From NCBI GenBank assembly GCA_902789515.1, contig CADAOK010000007.1, forward strand, positions 1 through 34,960: 34,960 bases of DNA. The letters are read 5' to 3'. Below, in pieces: positions 17,627 to 25,438 of this stretch. Position numbers and translations under genes: made by a program. The notes below the pieces were generated by a model that saw only the letters and a list, made by a program, of their open reading frames with translations, did no database searches and had not been told where the DNA came from. Origin of the DNA: Oscillospiraceae bacterium. GTDB taxonomy: Bacteria; Bacillota; Clostridia; Saccharofermentanales; Saccharofermentanaceae. How positions within the stretch are numbered: position 1 is the first letter of the stretch; every line of letters starts with the position of its first letter.

Positions 17627-19077
17627 GAGTGATGTTTACCCTTGATGAAGCAGTCAGAACCACAGGCGGAAAGTTGGCGGCAAAGGCATCAGGCCCGGTT
17701 CAGGCCGGATCTGTCATAATAACCGGTGTGTCAACGGATACGAGGACAGTCGCAGACGGCAATCTGTTCGTCGGAATAAGGGGAGAGAATTTCAACGGCT
17801 GCGAATATGCTTCGCAGGCAATAGACAAAGGCGCCAGCTGCGTCGTGGTCGACGATGAGTCTTATATCCCCGAAGGCGGTATCGGAATTGTTGTAGGCAA
17901 TACAATCGATGCGCTTGGAGCTCTTGCAAGAGCGTACAGGTTCAAGCTGGGCGCGAAGGTGATCGCCGTAACAGGTTCTGTCGGCAAGACTTCGACCAGG
18001 AACATGATCGCCGATGTGCTCCGCACGGGACTCAAAGTGCACAGCACGAGCGCAAACAACAATAACGAGATCGGCATGTCCAGGACCATCCTTGAAGCTC
18101 CCGAAGACACTCAGGTCATGGTGCTTGAGATGGGAATGAGGGCATTGGGAGAGATATCCTACCTTACCGCCATAGCAAGACCTGACATTGCCGTTATAAC
18201 CAATGTCGGTTATTCTCATATCGGCAGACTCGGTTCCAGAGAGAACATCATGAAGGCAAAGATGGAGATCGCGGAGGGCCTTACTGACGGCGGCATCCTT
18301 GCGGTCAATGCCGATGATGACAGCCTCCTCGGATATGCTATTGATAATTTGTCAGGCGGAAAGGTCATAGCAGCAGTGTCCGCTGAAGGCGGGACTGATA
18401 TTAGTGTATGCCCGCTGAGCGTGTCGGCCGAAGACCTGACGGAAGATGAAGAAGGAATGTCGTTTGGCGTCAGGTCAAACATAGACGGTGATAAATACGA
18501 TCCGGATGACCGGTTCATTGTGCCGCATCACGGCGCTTTCGCGGTAAGAAACGCATTGTTTGCATTGTTCTGCGCATATTCCTGCGGACTGAAGGATTCG
18601 GCTGAGATAAAAGATGTTATTGCAAGATCCGGTCTCGGAGAGGGCAGGGGCAAGATAACCCTGACTGAGAAGTATCTCATAGTCAACGATGCGTATAATG
18701 CGGCACCGGAGTCTATGGAGAATGCTTTCAGGAGTTTCTCATGGACCGCCAGGGGGAGAAGGAAGATCGCAGTGTTAGGCGGAATGCTCGAACTCGGCGA
18801 TTACGCTGCAGAGCTCCACGAGATGACGGGAAGGTCCTGCGCAAAATACGGTTTTGATATAATACTCGTTACGGGTGAGAACGCCGGTGATTTTATCAGA
18901 GGCGCAAGAGAGGCGGATGCCGGACTCGATATCACTCAGTGTCCGGATACACAGGCTGTAGGGGCAGAACTCGAACGGATCATCAAGCCGGGTGATGCAG
19001 TCCTGTTCAAAGCTTCTCATTCATTCGGATTTGAAGCATTGGCAAAAACATTTACGGAAAAGGGCAACGAGGCATAA
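17623..19077 (+). CDS. murF: UDP-MurNAc-tripeptide: D-alanyl-D-alanine ligase MurF
   Basis: The 484-residue ligase has an N-terminal UDP-binding domain (VSTDTRTVADGNLFVGIRGE), the ATP loop GSVGKTS near 118-124, NNNNEIGMSRTIL, LEMGMRALGEISYL, IVNDAYNAAPESM and a C-terminal domain with AVLGGMLELGDY. The NEIG motif and EMGM segment separate MurF from MurD and MurC. It adds D-Ala-D-Ala to complete the pentapeptide. In the usual cluster mraY and murD would follow; here ftsW starts in the TAATG of the murF stop, so those genes must lie elsewhere. Confidence 0.95.
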   Translation: MRVMFTLDEAVRTTGGKLAAKASGPVQAGSVIITGVSTDTRTVADGNLFVGIRGENFNGCEYASQAIDKGASCVVVDDESYIPEGGIGIVVGNTIDALGALARAYRFKLGAKVIAVTGSVGKTSTRNMIADVLRTGLKVHSTSANNNNEIGMSRTILEAPEDTQVMVLEMGMRALGEISYLTAIARPDIAVITNVGYSHIGRLGSRENIMKAKMEIAEGLTDGGILAVNADDDSLLGYAIDNLSGGKVIAAVSAEGGTDISVCPLSVSAEDLTEDEEGMSFGVRSNIDGDKYDPDDRFIVPHHGAFAVRNALFALFCAYSCGLKDSAEIKDVIARSGLGEGRGKITLTEKYLIVNDAYNAAPESMENAFRSFSWTARGRRKIAVLGGMLELGDYAAELHEMTGRSCAKYGFDIILVTGENAGDFIRGAREADAGLDITQCPDTQAVGAELERIIKPGDAVLFKASHSFGFEALAKTFTEKGNEA

Positions 19078-20432
19078 TGAAAGAAGAAGGCAAAACGCAG
19101 CATCTTCATACCGACAGCGACATAGAGAAGCTGATCGATCCCGGACATCCCGTACACAGCAATGTGCGGCCTGACGGGACCAAAGCCATGCCTGCCCGCA
19201 GATACCAGACAAACATCCCGATGATGCTGATGCTTGCGGGAATGCTCGTTTACGGATTCATTATCCTGTATTCGGTCTCGGGTCCTGACGCATACGGACA
19301 GTTCCAGGATTCAGCTTACTTCCTCAAGAGACAGCTGTTATTTACCCTTGCCGGCGTGGCAGGATGTCTTATCGTCGCTTTCATCCCGATCAATTTCTTC
19401 AAGAGAAAACCGATCGTGCTGGGTGCTTATGTTCTCAGTGGCTTACTGGCGTTTGTTACGCTCGCGATGGGACAGGGCGGTCAGCAGCACGGTGCGAGCA
19501 GATGGATCACGATCGGCGGTATCCAGTTCCAGAGTTCCGAGCTTATCAAAGTCGCTTTGGTCATTGCGTTTGCAGGATACAGGGCGTTTATTGACGATCT
19601 TCACCGCAAGGGCAAGATCAAGGCGAAGAATCCCGGCAAACAGATGCTGCTCGATGCTACATTCGATTTTATCGTCCCCATAGCAGCTGTTATCCTTGTT
19701 GACCTCGTTATCCTTCTTGAACCGCACCTGTCGTGCTTCCTCATCATAGGAGCCGTCATATTCATGTGCGCATTGAGTTCCGAGATCCCGATCAAGTCCT
19801 GGATCACGGGCGGTCTCATAACGATCATATTCGGCGTTATAGCATTGATAGTACTCATGACAGTAATGCCGTCATTCCAGGAGAAGATAACAACGAACTT
19901 CGCACACGTTTTTAAGCGACTTGCGATCTTTACAGCTGACGAAGAGTCCGAAGGCGAAGAGACCAATCTTACTGCGGATGATACAAGGCAGATCGACAAT
20001 GCTTTCAATGCCCTTGGTTCAGGCGGTATGTGGGGCACCGGCCTCGGCAATTCAAGATCAAAATACAACTATGTCTCAGAGGCCCAGAACGACTACATCT
20101 TCTCGATCTACATCGAGGAGACCGGCTTTGTCGGAGGCGTGATACTCATATCGCTGTACATGGTCATGTTCTTCATGTGCCTGAAAGTCATATGGAATGC
20201 AAAAGGCCTCTTTGCCAGGACTGTCGCCACGGGGTGTACTGCGCTCATTTTTATAGAAGTGCTGATGAACCTTGCGGTTGAGCTTCAGGTAATCCCTTCG
20301 ACCGGCGTCACGCTTCCTTTTATCAGTTACGGCGGAACAGCCCAGATCTTCCTTATGACAGCATACGGATTCATCCTGTCAGTATCGCGCTATGCGACGG
20401 ATCCGGCACCGAAAAAGAAAGCCGGTGCCTGA
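19077..20432 (+). CDS. ftsW: SEDS septal peptidoglycan glycosyltransferase FtsW
   Basis: The 451-residue polytopic protein has a cytoplasmic extension of about 45 residues. It then has SEDS motifs: GASRWITIGGIQFQSSELIKVA, an extended extracytoplasmic loop, ALGSGGMWGTGLGNSRSKY, VSEAQNDYIFSIYIEETGF with the catalytic-site aspartate near 339, and GVTLPFISYGGTAQ. It polymerises lipid II at the septum with the class B PBP encoded upstream. In TM5/6 the usual PDFGT is EPHLS, so the first aspartate seen in RodA is missing; similar variants occur in Clostridia as far as I recall. It begins at the murF TAATG overlap. Confidence 0.93.
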   Translation: MKEEGKTQHLHTDSDIEKLIDPGHPVHSNVRPDGTKAMPARRYQTNIPMMLMLAGMLVYGFIILYSVSGPDAYGQFQDSAYFLKRQLLFTLAGVAGCLIVAFIPINFFKRKPIVLGAYVLSGLLAFVTLAMGQGGQQHGASRWITIGGIQFQSSELIKVALVIAFAGYRAFIDDLHRKGKIKAKNPGKQMLLDATFDFIVPIAAVILVDLVILLEPHLSCFLIIGAVIFMCALSSEIPIKSWITGGLITIIFGVIALIVLMTVMPSFQEKITTNFAHVFKRLAIFTADEESEGEETNLTADDTRQIDNAFNALGSGGMWGTGLGNSRSKYNYVSEAQNDYIFSIYIEETGFVGGVILISLYMVMFFMCLKVIWNAKGLFARTVATGCTALIFIEVLMNLAVELQVIPSTGVTLPFISYGGTAQIFLMTAYGFILSVSRYATDPAPKKKAGA

Positions 20433-20435
20433 CGG

Positions 20436-21545
20436 ATGGAACGTCGTTTTATCGTTACAGGAGGGGGAACCTCGGGTCATATCAATCCCGCACTTGCCAT
20501 AGCCGGTATGCTCGATAAGAGCGTTGCGGAGTCAGGTGATACCTGTAAGATCTTATTTACCGGAAGGACAGAAGGTCTTGAAGGCGAGCTCGTTCCCGCC
20601 GCAGGGTATGAGTTCGTCAACGTTCATGCAAAGGCGATCCCTACCAAACCGTCACCCAAGATAGTTCCTGCAGTAACGGCTCTTCTGAAGGGGAGGACCG
20701 AATGCAAGAAGCTCATAAAAGAGTTCAAGCCCGAAGCAGTCATCAGCACCGGAGGCTTTGTCAGCGCGCCGCTCCTCTATGCGGCCAGGAGCCTTAATGT
20801 CCCGATAATAATCCACGAGGCTAACGCTTTCCCGGGAAGGGCTAACAAGGAACTGTCCAAAGGGGCTGCTCTCGTCATGACCGGATTCCCGGGGCAGGAG
20901 AATATCTTCCCGAAAGCAAAGCGTGTGGTGTGCACGGGCAACCCCGTAAGGCCCATCTTTTTCGAGAACACGTATGAGAGTTCAAGGGAGAAGTTAGGGA
21001 TTGCACCCGATGAGAAACTGGTCTTTGCCATGGGCGGTTCTCTCGGTTCCGCGACGATAACGAGATTTGTCCTTGACTGTGCACTTGACGAGGCTTTCAA
21101 GGACGTTAAGTTTGTCCTGAGCGTGGGCAAGCATAATTCCGTTGAGATCCCCGAGGCGGCGAAAGACAATCCGAACATCAGGATAGAGAATTATATCCCG
21201 AACCCGTCTTATTACATCTCGGGAAGCGACGTGTGCATACTGCGTGCGGGCGCCGTAACCTGTGCCGAGATAACGGCGGCAAAGGCCTGTGCGATAATGG
21301 TCCCGTATCCTTTTGCGGCTCATGACCATCAGACGTTTAATGCTGAGGCTATTGCTTCGAAGGGAGGCGGCATTGTAATATCTGATGACGATGTAAAGGC
21401 AGGCAAGCTTACTCCTGTCTTAAGGGAACTCTTATCAGACGGGCAAAGACGCGGGAATATCAGACAGGCAGCAGGCAAACTGGCTGTCAGCGACTGTGAC
21501 GACAGAATAGTAAATGCCATTAACGAGGCTCTCGGAAAGAAATAA
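20436..21545 (+). CDS. murG: UDP-GlcNAc: undecaprenyl-PP-MurNAc-pentapeptide transferase MurG
   Basis: The 369-residue GT28 glycosyltransferase converts lipid I to lipid II on the inner face of the membrane. It starts RRFIVTGGGTSGHINPALAIA, the diagnostic glycine-rich loop. It continues PEAVISTGGFVSAPLLYAA, IIHEANAFPGRANKEL, CTGNPVR, FAMGGSLGSATI, and the acceptor-site CILRAGAVTCAEI with PYPFAAHDHQTFNAEA. The start is 3 nt past the ftsW stop, with only a weak ACGG ribosome site, so coupling to ftsW is likely. It overlaps ftsQ by one base (TAATG). Confidence 0.96.
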   Translation: MERRFIVTGGGTSGHINPALAIAGMLDKSVAESGDTCKILFTGRTEGLEGELVPAAGYEFVNVHAKAIPTKPSPKIVPAVTALLKGRTECKKLIKEFKPEAVISTGGFVSAPLLYAARSLNVPIIIHEANAFPGRANKELSKGAALVMTGFPGQENIFPKAKRVVCTGNPVRPIFFENTYESSREKLGIAPDEKLVFAMGGSLGSATITRFVLDCALDEAFKDVKFVLSVGKHNSVEIPEAAKDNPNIRIENYIPNPSYYISGSDVCILRAGAVTCAEITAAKACAIMVPYPFAAHDHQTFNAEAIASKGGGIVISDDDVKAGKLTPVLRELLSDGQRRGNIRQAAGKLAVSDCDDRIVNAINEALGKK

Positions 21546-22738
21546 TGGACGATAAGGAATTAGACAAGCTGTTCGGTTTTGATTCCGATGAGATCAAACC
21601 CGGTGATAAGGACAAGGAAGGTCCTGCCGGGAAGGAAGAGCCTGCAAAAAAGCAGGAACCGGAGAAAAAGCAGGAACCGGCGGCTGAAGATCGGACTGAT
21701 CCGGAAGACAAGCCCGAAGAAAAGCCCGAAGAGCCTGCCATAACTGAAGAAGAGGCGGAAGAAGCCGAAGCCGAGGCAGAGAAAGCCCCCGGGAAAGAGG
21801 AGAGGCCTCATGCCGAAGAGAAGGAAGCGCCTTCAAATAAGCACGCTCCCAAACCAATAAAGAAAAAAGCCCCTGCGAAGCATCCGGCTGCTGAAAAGAC
21901 GCAGGAAAGCGAGACTTCCATAAGGGATATGATCCCGCTTTCCAATGCCACCATAGCGGCACTGGTGCTGGCGGCGGCATTCATTGCAATGGTGCTGTGC
22001 ATTATCTTCCTCCCGGCTTTCAGAGTAAGGAATGTCAATATTGAAGGTAATGTGGTCCTGTCTGACGAAGAGATCCTGAACATGACGGGACTTGAATACA
22101 ATGCACATCTTATGAGCGGTGTGAGCGGGAACATCTTCGACATACTGTGTCTCAATTACGGGAAGACAGAGCAGATGATCATGGAGAAGAATCCCTATGT
22201 CGAGAGCATAACCATATCCGTGAAGATACCGTCAACGGTTACCATACAGGTCAAGGAGAGACAGAAGATAGCGTACATCAAGACTGCCGACGGCTATATC
22301 GCGATCGACAGGGACGGCATCGTGCTGGAACTCTCGTCTGCGGACAATGCGTCAGAAGTAAGACCGGTCATCTGCGGAATGGAGATCGACGGGGCAGTGC
22401 TCGGGGAGAAGCTTACGATCAAGAACATGAACGACTTTAAGAAGGCGATCATAATACTCGGTGCGATCCTCAATGCCGACAACGCTTCTGTCGGAGGCGA
22501 TTACTGTATGTTCGAGAATACTTCGGAGGTCAGGATACTGCCGTCCGGTTACATATTCCTGACGATCTATTCCAAGAGCGGGAATATGGTCCAGATAAAG
22601 CTGAACGGCACGGATAAGATAGATGAGAATATGGCCTGGCTGCTCTATCTCTTTGATTCCAATGCTTTTGACCAGGTGACATCGAGCGGTGCTTTTGATA
22701 TGACAGGAGACGAATTTATTTATCAAGAATATAAATAA
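21545..22738 (+). CDS. ftsQ: Cell division protein FtsQ/DivIB with POTRA domain
   Basis: The 397-residue bitopic protein has a cytoplasmic domain of about 130 residues, strongly Glu/Lys/Pro/Ala-rich (KKQEPEKKQEP, PEEKPEEPA). One membrane helix spans roughly 134-157. A POTRA domain (FRVRNVNIEGNVVLSDEEIL) and a beta domain (NPYVESITISVKIPSTVTIQV, GYIAIDRDGIVLEL) follow. DivIB with DivIC and FtsL regulates septal peptidoglycan synthesis. It is the last gene before the ftsZ promoter; murC and ftsA are missing from their usual places nearby. Confidence 0.88.
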   Translation: MDDKELDKLFGFDSDEIKPGDKDKEGPAGKEEPAKKQEPEKKQEPAAEDRTDPEDKPEEKPEEPAITEEEAEEAEAEAEKAPGKEERPHAEEKEAPSNKHAPKPIKKKAPAKHPAAEKTQESETSIRDMIPLSNATIAALVLAAAFIAMVLCIIFLPAFRVRNVNIEGNVVLSDEEILNMTGLEYNAHLMSGVSGNIFDILCLNYGKTEQMIMEKNPYVESITISVKIPSTVTIQVKERQKIAYIKTADGYIAIDRDGIVLELSSADNASEVRPVICGMEIDGAVLGEKLTIKNMNDFKKAIIILGAILNADNASVGGDYCMFENTSEVRILPSGYIFLTIYSKSGNMVQIKLNGTDKIDENMAWLLYLFDSNAFDQVTSSGAFDMTGDEFIYQEYK

Positions 22739-22772
22739 ATTTGTTATTTACCGCTGGAATTCCGCAATTTAA

Positions 22773-22781
22773 TGATAAAAT
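22773..22781 (+). promoter_or_regulatory. Extended -10 element upstream of ftsZ (second promoter candidate)
   Basis: TGATAAAAT forms an extended -10 (TGn plus TAAAAT) without a good -35. It lies about 155 nt upstream of the ftsZ ATG, in the 198-nt AT-rich gap after ftsQ. No terminator was seen in this gap, so read-through from the dcw operon is also possible. Confidence 0.35.
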
Positions 22782-22826
22782 GACCGTGGGAGTATTTTAC
22801 AATATTGGGTCAAACAGGCTTAAATA

Positions 22827-22855
22827 TTGAATGAGACCGCTATTTGGGTTAAAAT
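22827..22855 (+). promoter_or_regulatory. Probable sigma-A promoter of ftsZ
   Basis: TTGAAT (22827-22832), an exact 17-nt spacer and TAAAAT (22850-22855) give a good housekeeping promoter. The leader would be about 75 nt with GGAGG at 22923-22927, 9 nt before the start codon. The rest of the gap holds a GGAATTCC palindrome at 22756-22763 and two similar TTGGGTnAAA segments about 40 nt apart (from 22805 and 22844), of unknown meaning. Confidence 0.65.
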
Positions 22856-22936
22856 CCAAAAATGTATAACTTTGTTTATATGTTTTTATTAATAACGGTC
22901 AATTAGTGATAAACCGAGCAACGGAGGAAATGAAGG

Positions 22937-24325
22937 ATGTCTGAAAGCAAGCACAGCTATTCAATGGATGAATCGAATGTCGCAAGCATCAAGGTAATTG
23001 GTGTAGGCGGCGGCGGAAGCAATGCAGTTAACCGAATGGTTGAAAGTGGTGTCCAGGGCGTCACTTTTATTGCTGTAAACACAGACAATCAGGCGCTTGC
23101 AAAGAACAAGGCGGAAGTTAAGATCCAGATCGGCGAGAAGGTTACCAGAGGCCTCGGCTGCGGTGCTGACCCCAGCGTAGGTGAGAAGTCCGCTGAAGAA
23201 TCCAGAGATGAGATCGCTGAAGCAATTGCCAACACAGACATGCTCTTCATCACGGCAGGCATGGGCGGCGGTACAGGAACAGGAGCTGCTCCCGTTGTTG
23301 CACAGATCGCACGTGATCTCGGTATCCTCACAGTTGCAGTAGTTACAAGCCCCTTCACATTCGAGGGTGCTAAGAGAGCTGCCAATGCAGAGCGCGGTAT
23401 CCGTGAACTTCAGAAAGCAGTTGATTCACTTATCGTTGTATCCAATGACAAGCTCCTTGATGTTGTTGATGACAACACATCATTCGAGGAAGCTTTCAAT
23501 ATGGCAGACCAGGTACTTAAGTTCGGTGTTGCAGGTATCTCTGACCTCGTAGCTATCCCCGGACTTATCAACCTCGACCTTGCTGACGTTACCAGAGTCA
23601 TGAAGGACGCAGGTATCTGCCACATGGGTATCGGCCGCGCATCCGGAGAGGACCGCGCTCAGGTCGCTATCAGACAGGCTATCAATTCACCTCTCCTCGA
23701 TACTACTATCGAAGGCGCTACAGGTGTTATCGTTAACTTCACGGGCGGACGCGGAATGCGCCTGTCCGAGATCGATGCCGCTTCTTCCGTTATCCGTACG
23801 GAAGCTGCTCCTGAAGCAGAGATCATCGTCGGTGCCGTTATTGACGACTCACTTGAGGATGAACTCATGATCACAGTCATCGCTTCCGGCTTTGACAACA
23901 CGATTAATGCATCAGCAGGCCACAGGGCAAGCACATCTGTTCTTTCCAGAGAGAATCCCACGATCATCACATCGAGACAGCCTCAGGCACAGCCTCAGAC
24001 TCCGAGGACAGAGTATACTCCGAGACCGGCTGCACAGCCCGCTGAGCCTGCACCTGCTCCCGTACAGAGAGCACAGCCCGGCTTCAGATTCGGTGACGAT
24101 TCCACAAATAACCAGCCTACCGCAGCTCCCGCTGCACCTGCACCTGAACCGGTACCTGTTGCACCTGTTCAGCCGGCACCCGCACCTCAGGCACAGCCTC
24201 AGGTTGCTCCCCAGCAGCCTCAGATGGGCGGAAGACCTCAGGCTAACGTTACTCCTCAGGTCGAGGAGAGACCTCAGCAGAAGTCAGCTAAGCCTTGGTT
24301 CATGTTCGGTAAGGATGGCCAGTAA
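22937..24325 (+). CDS. ftsZ: Cell division GTPase FtsZ
   Basis: The 462-residue tubulin homologue forms the Z ring. The GTPase core shows [17 protein letters not shown], the tubulin signature GGGTGTG at 110-116, FNMADQVLK and the T7-loop segment [15 protein letters not shown]. The core ends near residue 325 (ITVIASGFD). A linker of about 120 residues rich in Pro, Gln and Ala follows. The extreme C-terminus reads [11 protein letters not shown], which departs from the usual IPxFLRxR peptide that binds FtsA and other anchors. ftsA is not in this window. A strong ribosome site and its own promoter suggest expression partly independent of the dcw operon. Confidence 0.96.
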   Translation: MSESKHSYSMDESNVASIKVIGVGGGGSNAVNRMVESGVQGVTFIAVNTDNQALAKNKAEVKIQIGEKVTRGLGCGADPSVGEKSAEESRDEIAEAIANTDMLFITAGMGGGTGTGAAPVVAQIARDLGILTVAVVTSPFTFEGAKRAANAERGIRELQKAVDSLIVVSNDKLLDVVDDNTSFEEAFNMADQVLKFGVAGISDLVAIPGLINLDLADVTRVMKDAGICHMGIGRASGEDRAQVAIRQAINSPLLDTTIEGATGVIVNFTGGRGMRLSEIDAASSVIRTEAAPEAEIIVGAVIDDSLEDELMITVIASGFDNTINASAGHRASTSVLSRENPTIITSRQPQAQPQTPRTEYTPRPAAQPAEPAPAPVQRAQPGFRFGDDSTNNQPTAAPAAPAPEPVPVAPVQPAPAPQAQPQVAPQQPQMGGRPQANVTPQVEERPQQKSAKPWFMFGKDGQ

Positions 24326-24329
24326 TTAA

Positions 24330-25181
24330 ATGATCTGTCCCAATTGCGGAGAGAATGACGACAAGGTCTTAGACTCCAGAGCTTCAAGCGAAGGATATGA
24401 GATCAGGCGCCGCCGGGAATGCCTCAAATGCGGCCACCGGTTCTCCACGATTGAGAGGATAGAAGGTCTTATTCCGATGGTCGTAAAGAAGAACGGAGTA
24501 AGGGAAGCCTATAACGAATCCAAGATCCTTCGAAGCCTTGCGGTTGCCTGTTCGAAGAGACCAGTATCATCTGAACAGATGAACGGTATCGCCACCGAGA
24601 TAACGGATATGGTGAACAACAACTTCAAGCGCGAGATAAGCAGTACTGCTATCGGAGAGCATATAATGGAGCGGCTCAGGAAGCTCGATAAGGTGGCCTA
24701 CGTGAGACAAAGACGAATCGGCAGAGTAAGGAATATATTAAACAGGGGTGATCAAATGGCAGCAAACAAGGTTTTGCTCGTAGACGACGATCCGAGCATC
24801 ATTGAAGTTCTTAAGCTCTATTTTGAGAAAGAAGGATATCAGGTCGTTACCTGCATGCAGGGCGACAAGGCTTTTGCGGTCTTCAATACCAGCAAGCCCG
24901 ATATCATCATCCTCGATCTCATGCTTCCCGGTACTGACGGCAACGATATCTGCCGTGAGATCAGGAAGACATCTGACGTTCCGATCATCATGCTTACGGC
25001 AAGGACCGATACACTCGATAAGATCATCGGTCTCGAGCTTGGCGCAGACGACTATATCCCGAAGCCTTTCGAGCCTAAGGAAGTACTTGCCCGTGTAAAG
25101 GCAGTCTTAAGACGTACGGAGAGAGCACGGATATCATCACATATCCCGGCTTCTCCGTTGATAAGATCCGCTATGTTGTAA
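24330..25181 (+). CDS. nrdR: NrdR repressor reading in frame into a response-regulator receiver domain
   Basis: The open frame encodes 283 residues. Residues 1-126 are NrdR: a zinc ribbon (CPNCG, then CLKCGHRF) and an ATP-cone (VVKKNGVREAYNESKILRSL to LRKLDKVAYVR). NrdR represses ribonucleotide reductase genes according to dNTP levels. The conserved FASVYR segment that should follow YVR is missing; instead QRRIGRVRNILNRGDQ leads without a stop into the receiver domain starting at Met 24756. In the +1 frame the same DNA reads DKDESAE then TAA (24706-24729), a plausible natural NrdR end. I therefore infer an internal deletion with frameshift near 24706, rather than a designed fusion. The gene begins 4 nt after ftsZ. 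Confidence 0.7.
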   Translation: MICPNCGENDDKVLDSRASSEGYEIRRRRECLKCGHRFSTIERIEGLIPMVVKKNGVREAYNESKILRSLAVACSKRPVSSEQMNGIATEITDMVNNNFKREISSTAIGEHIMERLRKLDKVAYVRQRRIGRVRNILNRGDQMAANKVLLVDDDPSIIEVLKLYFEKEGYQVVTCMQGDKAFAVFNTSKPDIIILDLMLPGTDGNDICREIRKTSDVPIIMLTARTDTLDKIIGLELGADDYIPKPFEPKEVLARVKAVLRRTERARISSHIPASPLIRSAML

Positions 25182-25435
25182 CCGTTGACGGCAACGAGAT
25201 CTACATGCCGCCGAAGGAGCTCGAACTCCTGTTCTTCCTGGCTTCCAATCCGAACAGAGTATTTACCCGTGAACAGCTCCTCGAGAATGTCTGGGGTTAC
25301 GATTTCTACGGAGAATCCAGAACGGTCGACGTTCACATCAAGAGGATCAGAGAGAAGATCGAGAATCCCGACAGGGAGCAGAACTGGTGCATCAAGACAG
25401 TTTGGAGTAAAGGTTACAAGTTCGAGACGAGGTAA
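24756..25435 (+). pseudogene. OmpR/PhoB-family response regulator, frameshifted
   Basis: Initiation at 24756 is supported by AGGGG about 7 nt upstream. The receiver domain has the acidic pocket VDDD, phospho-acceptor D54 in IILDLMLPG, T81 and K103 in PKPF. After EVLARVKAVLRRTE the frame runs to a stop at 25181. The DNA-binding half continues in another frame (from about 25124: STDIITYPGFSVDKIRYVV) through EIYMPPKELELLFFLA, TREQLLENVWGYDF and RTVDVHIKRIREKIE to 25435. Removing two bases from the GAGAGAG run at 25119-25125 restores LRRTESTDIITYPG. The histidine kinase starts 3 nt later. Either a recent mutation or a consensus error; both halves are otherwise well conserved. Confidence 0.8.
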
Positions 25436-25438
25436 CCC

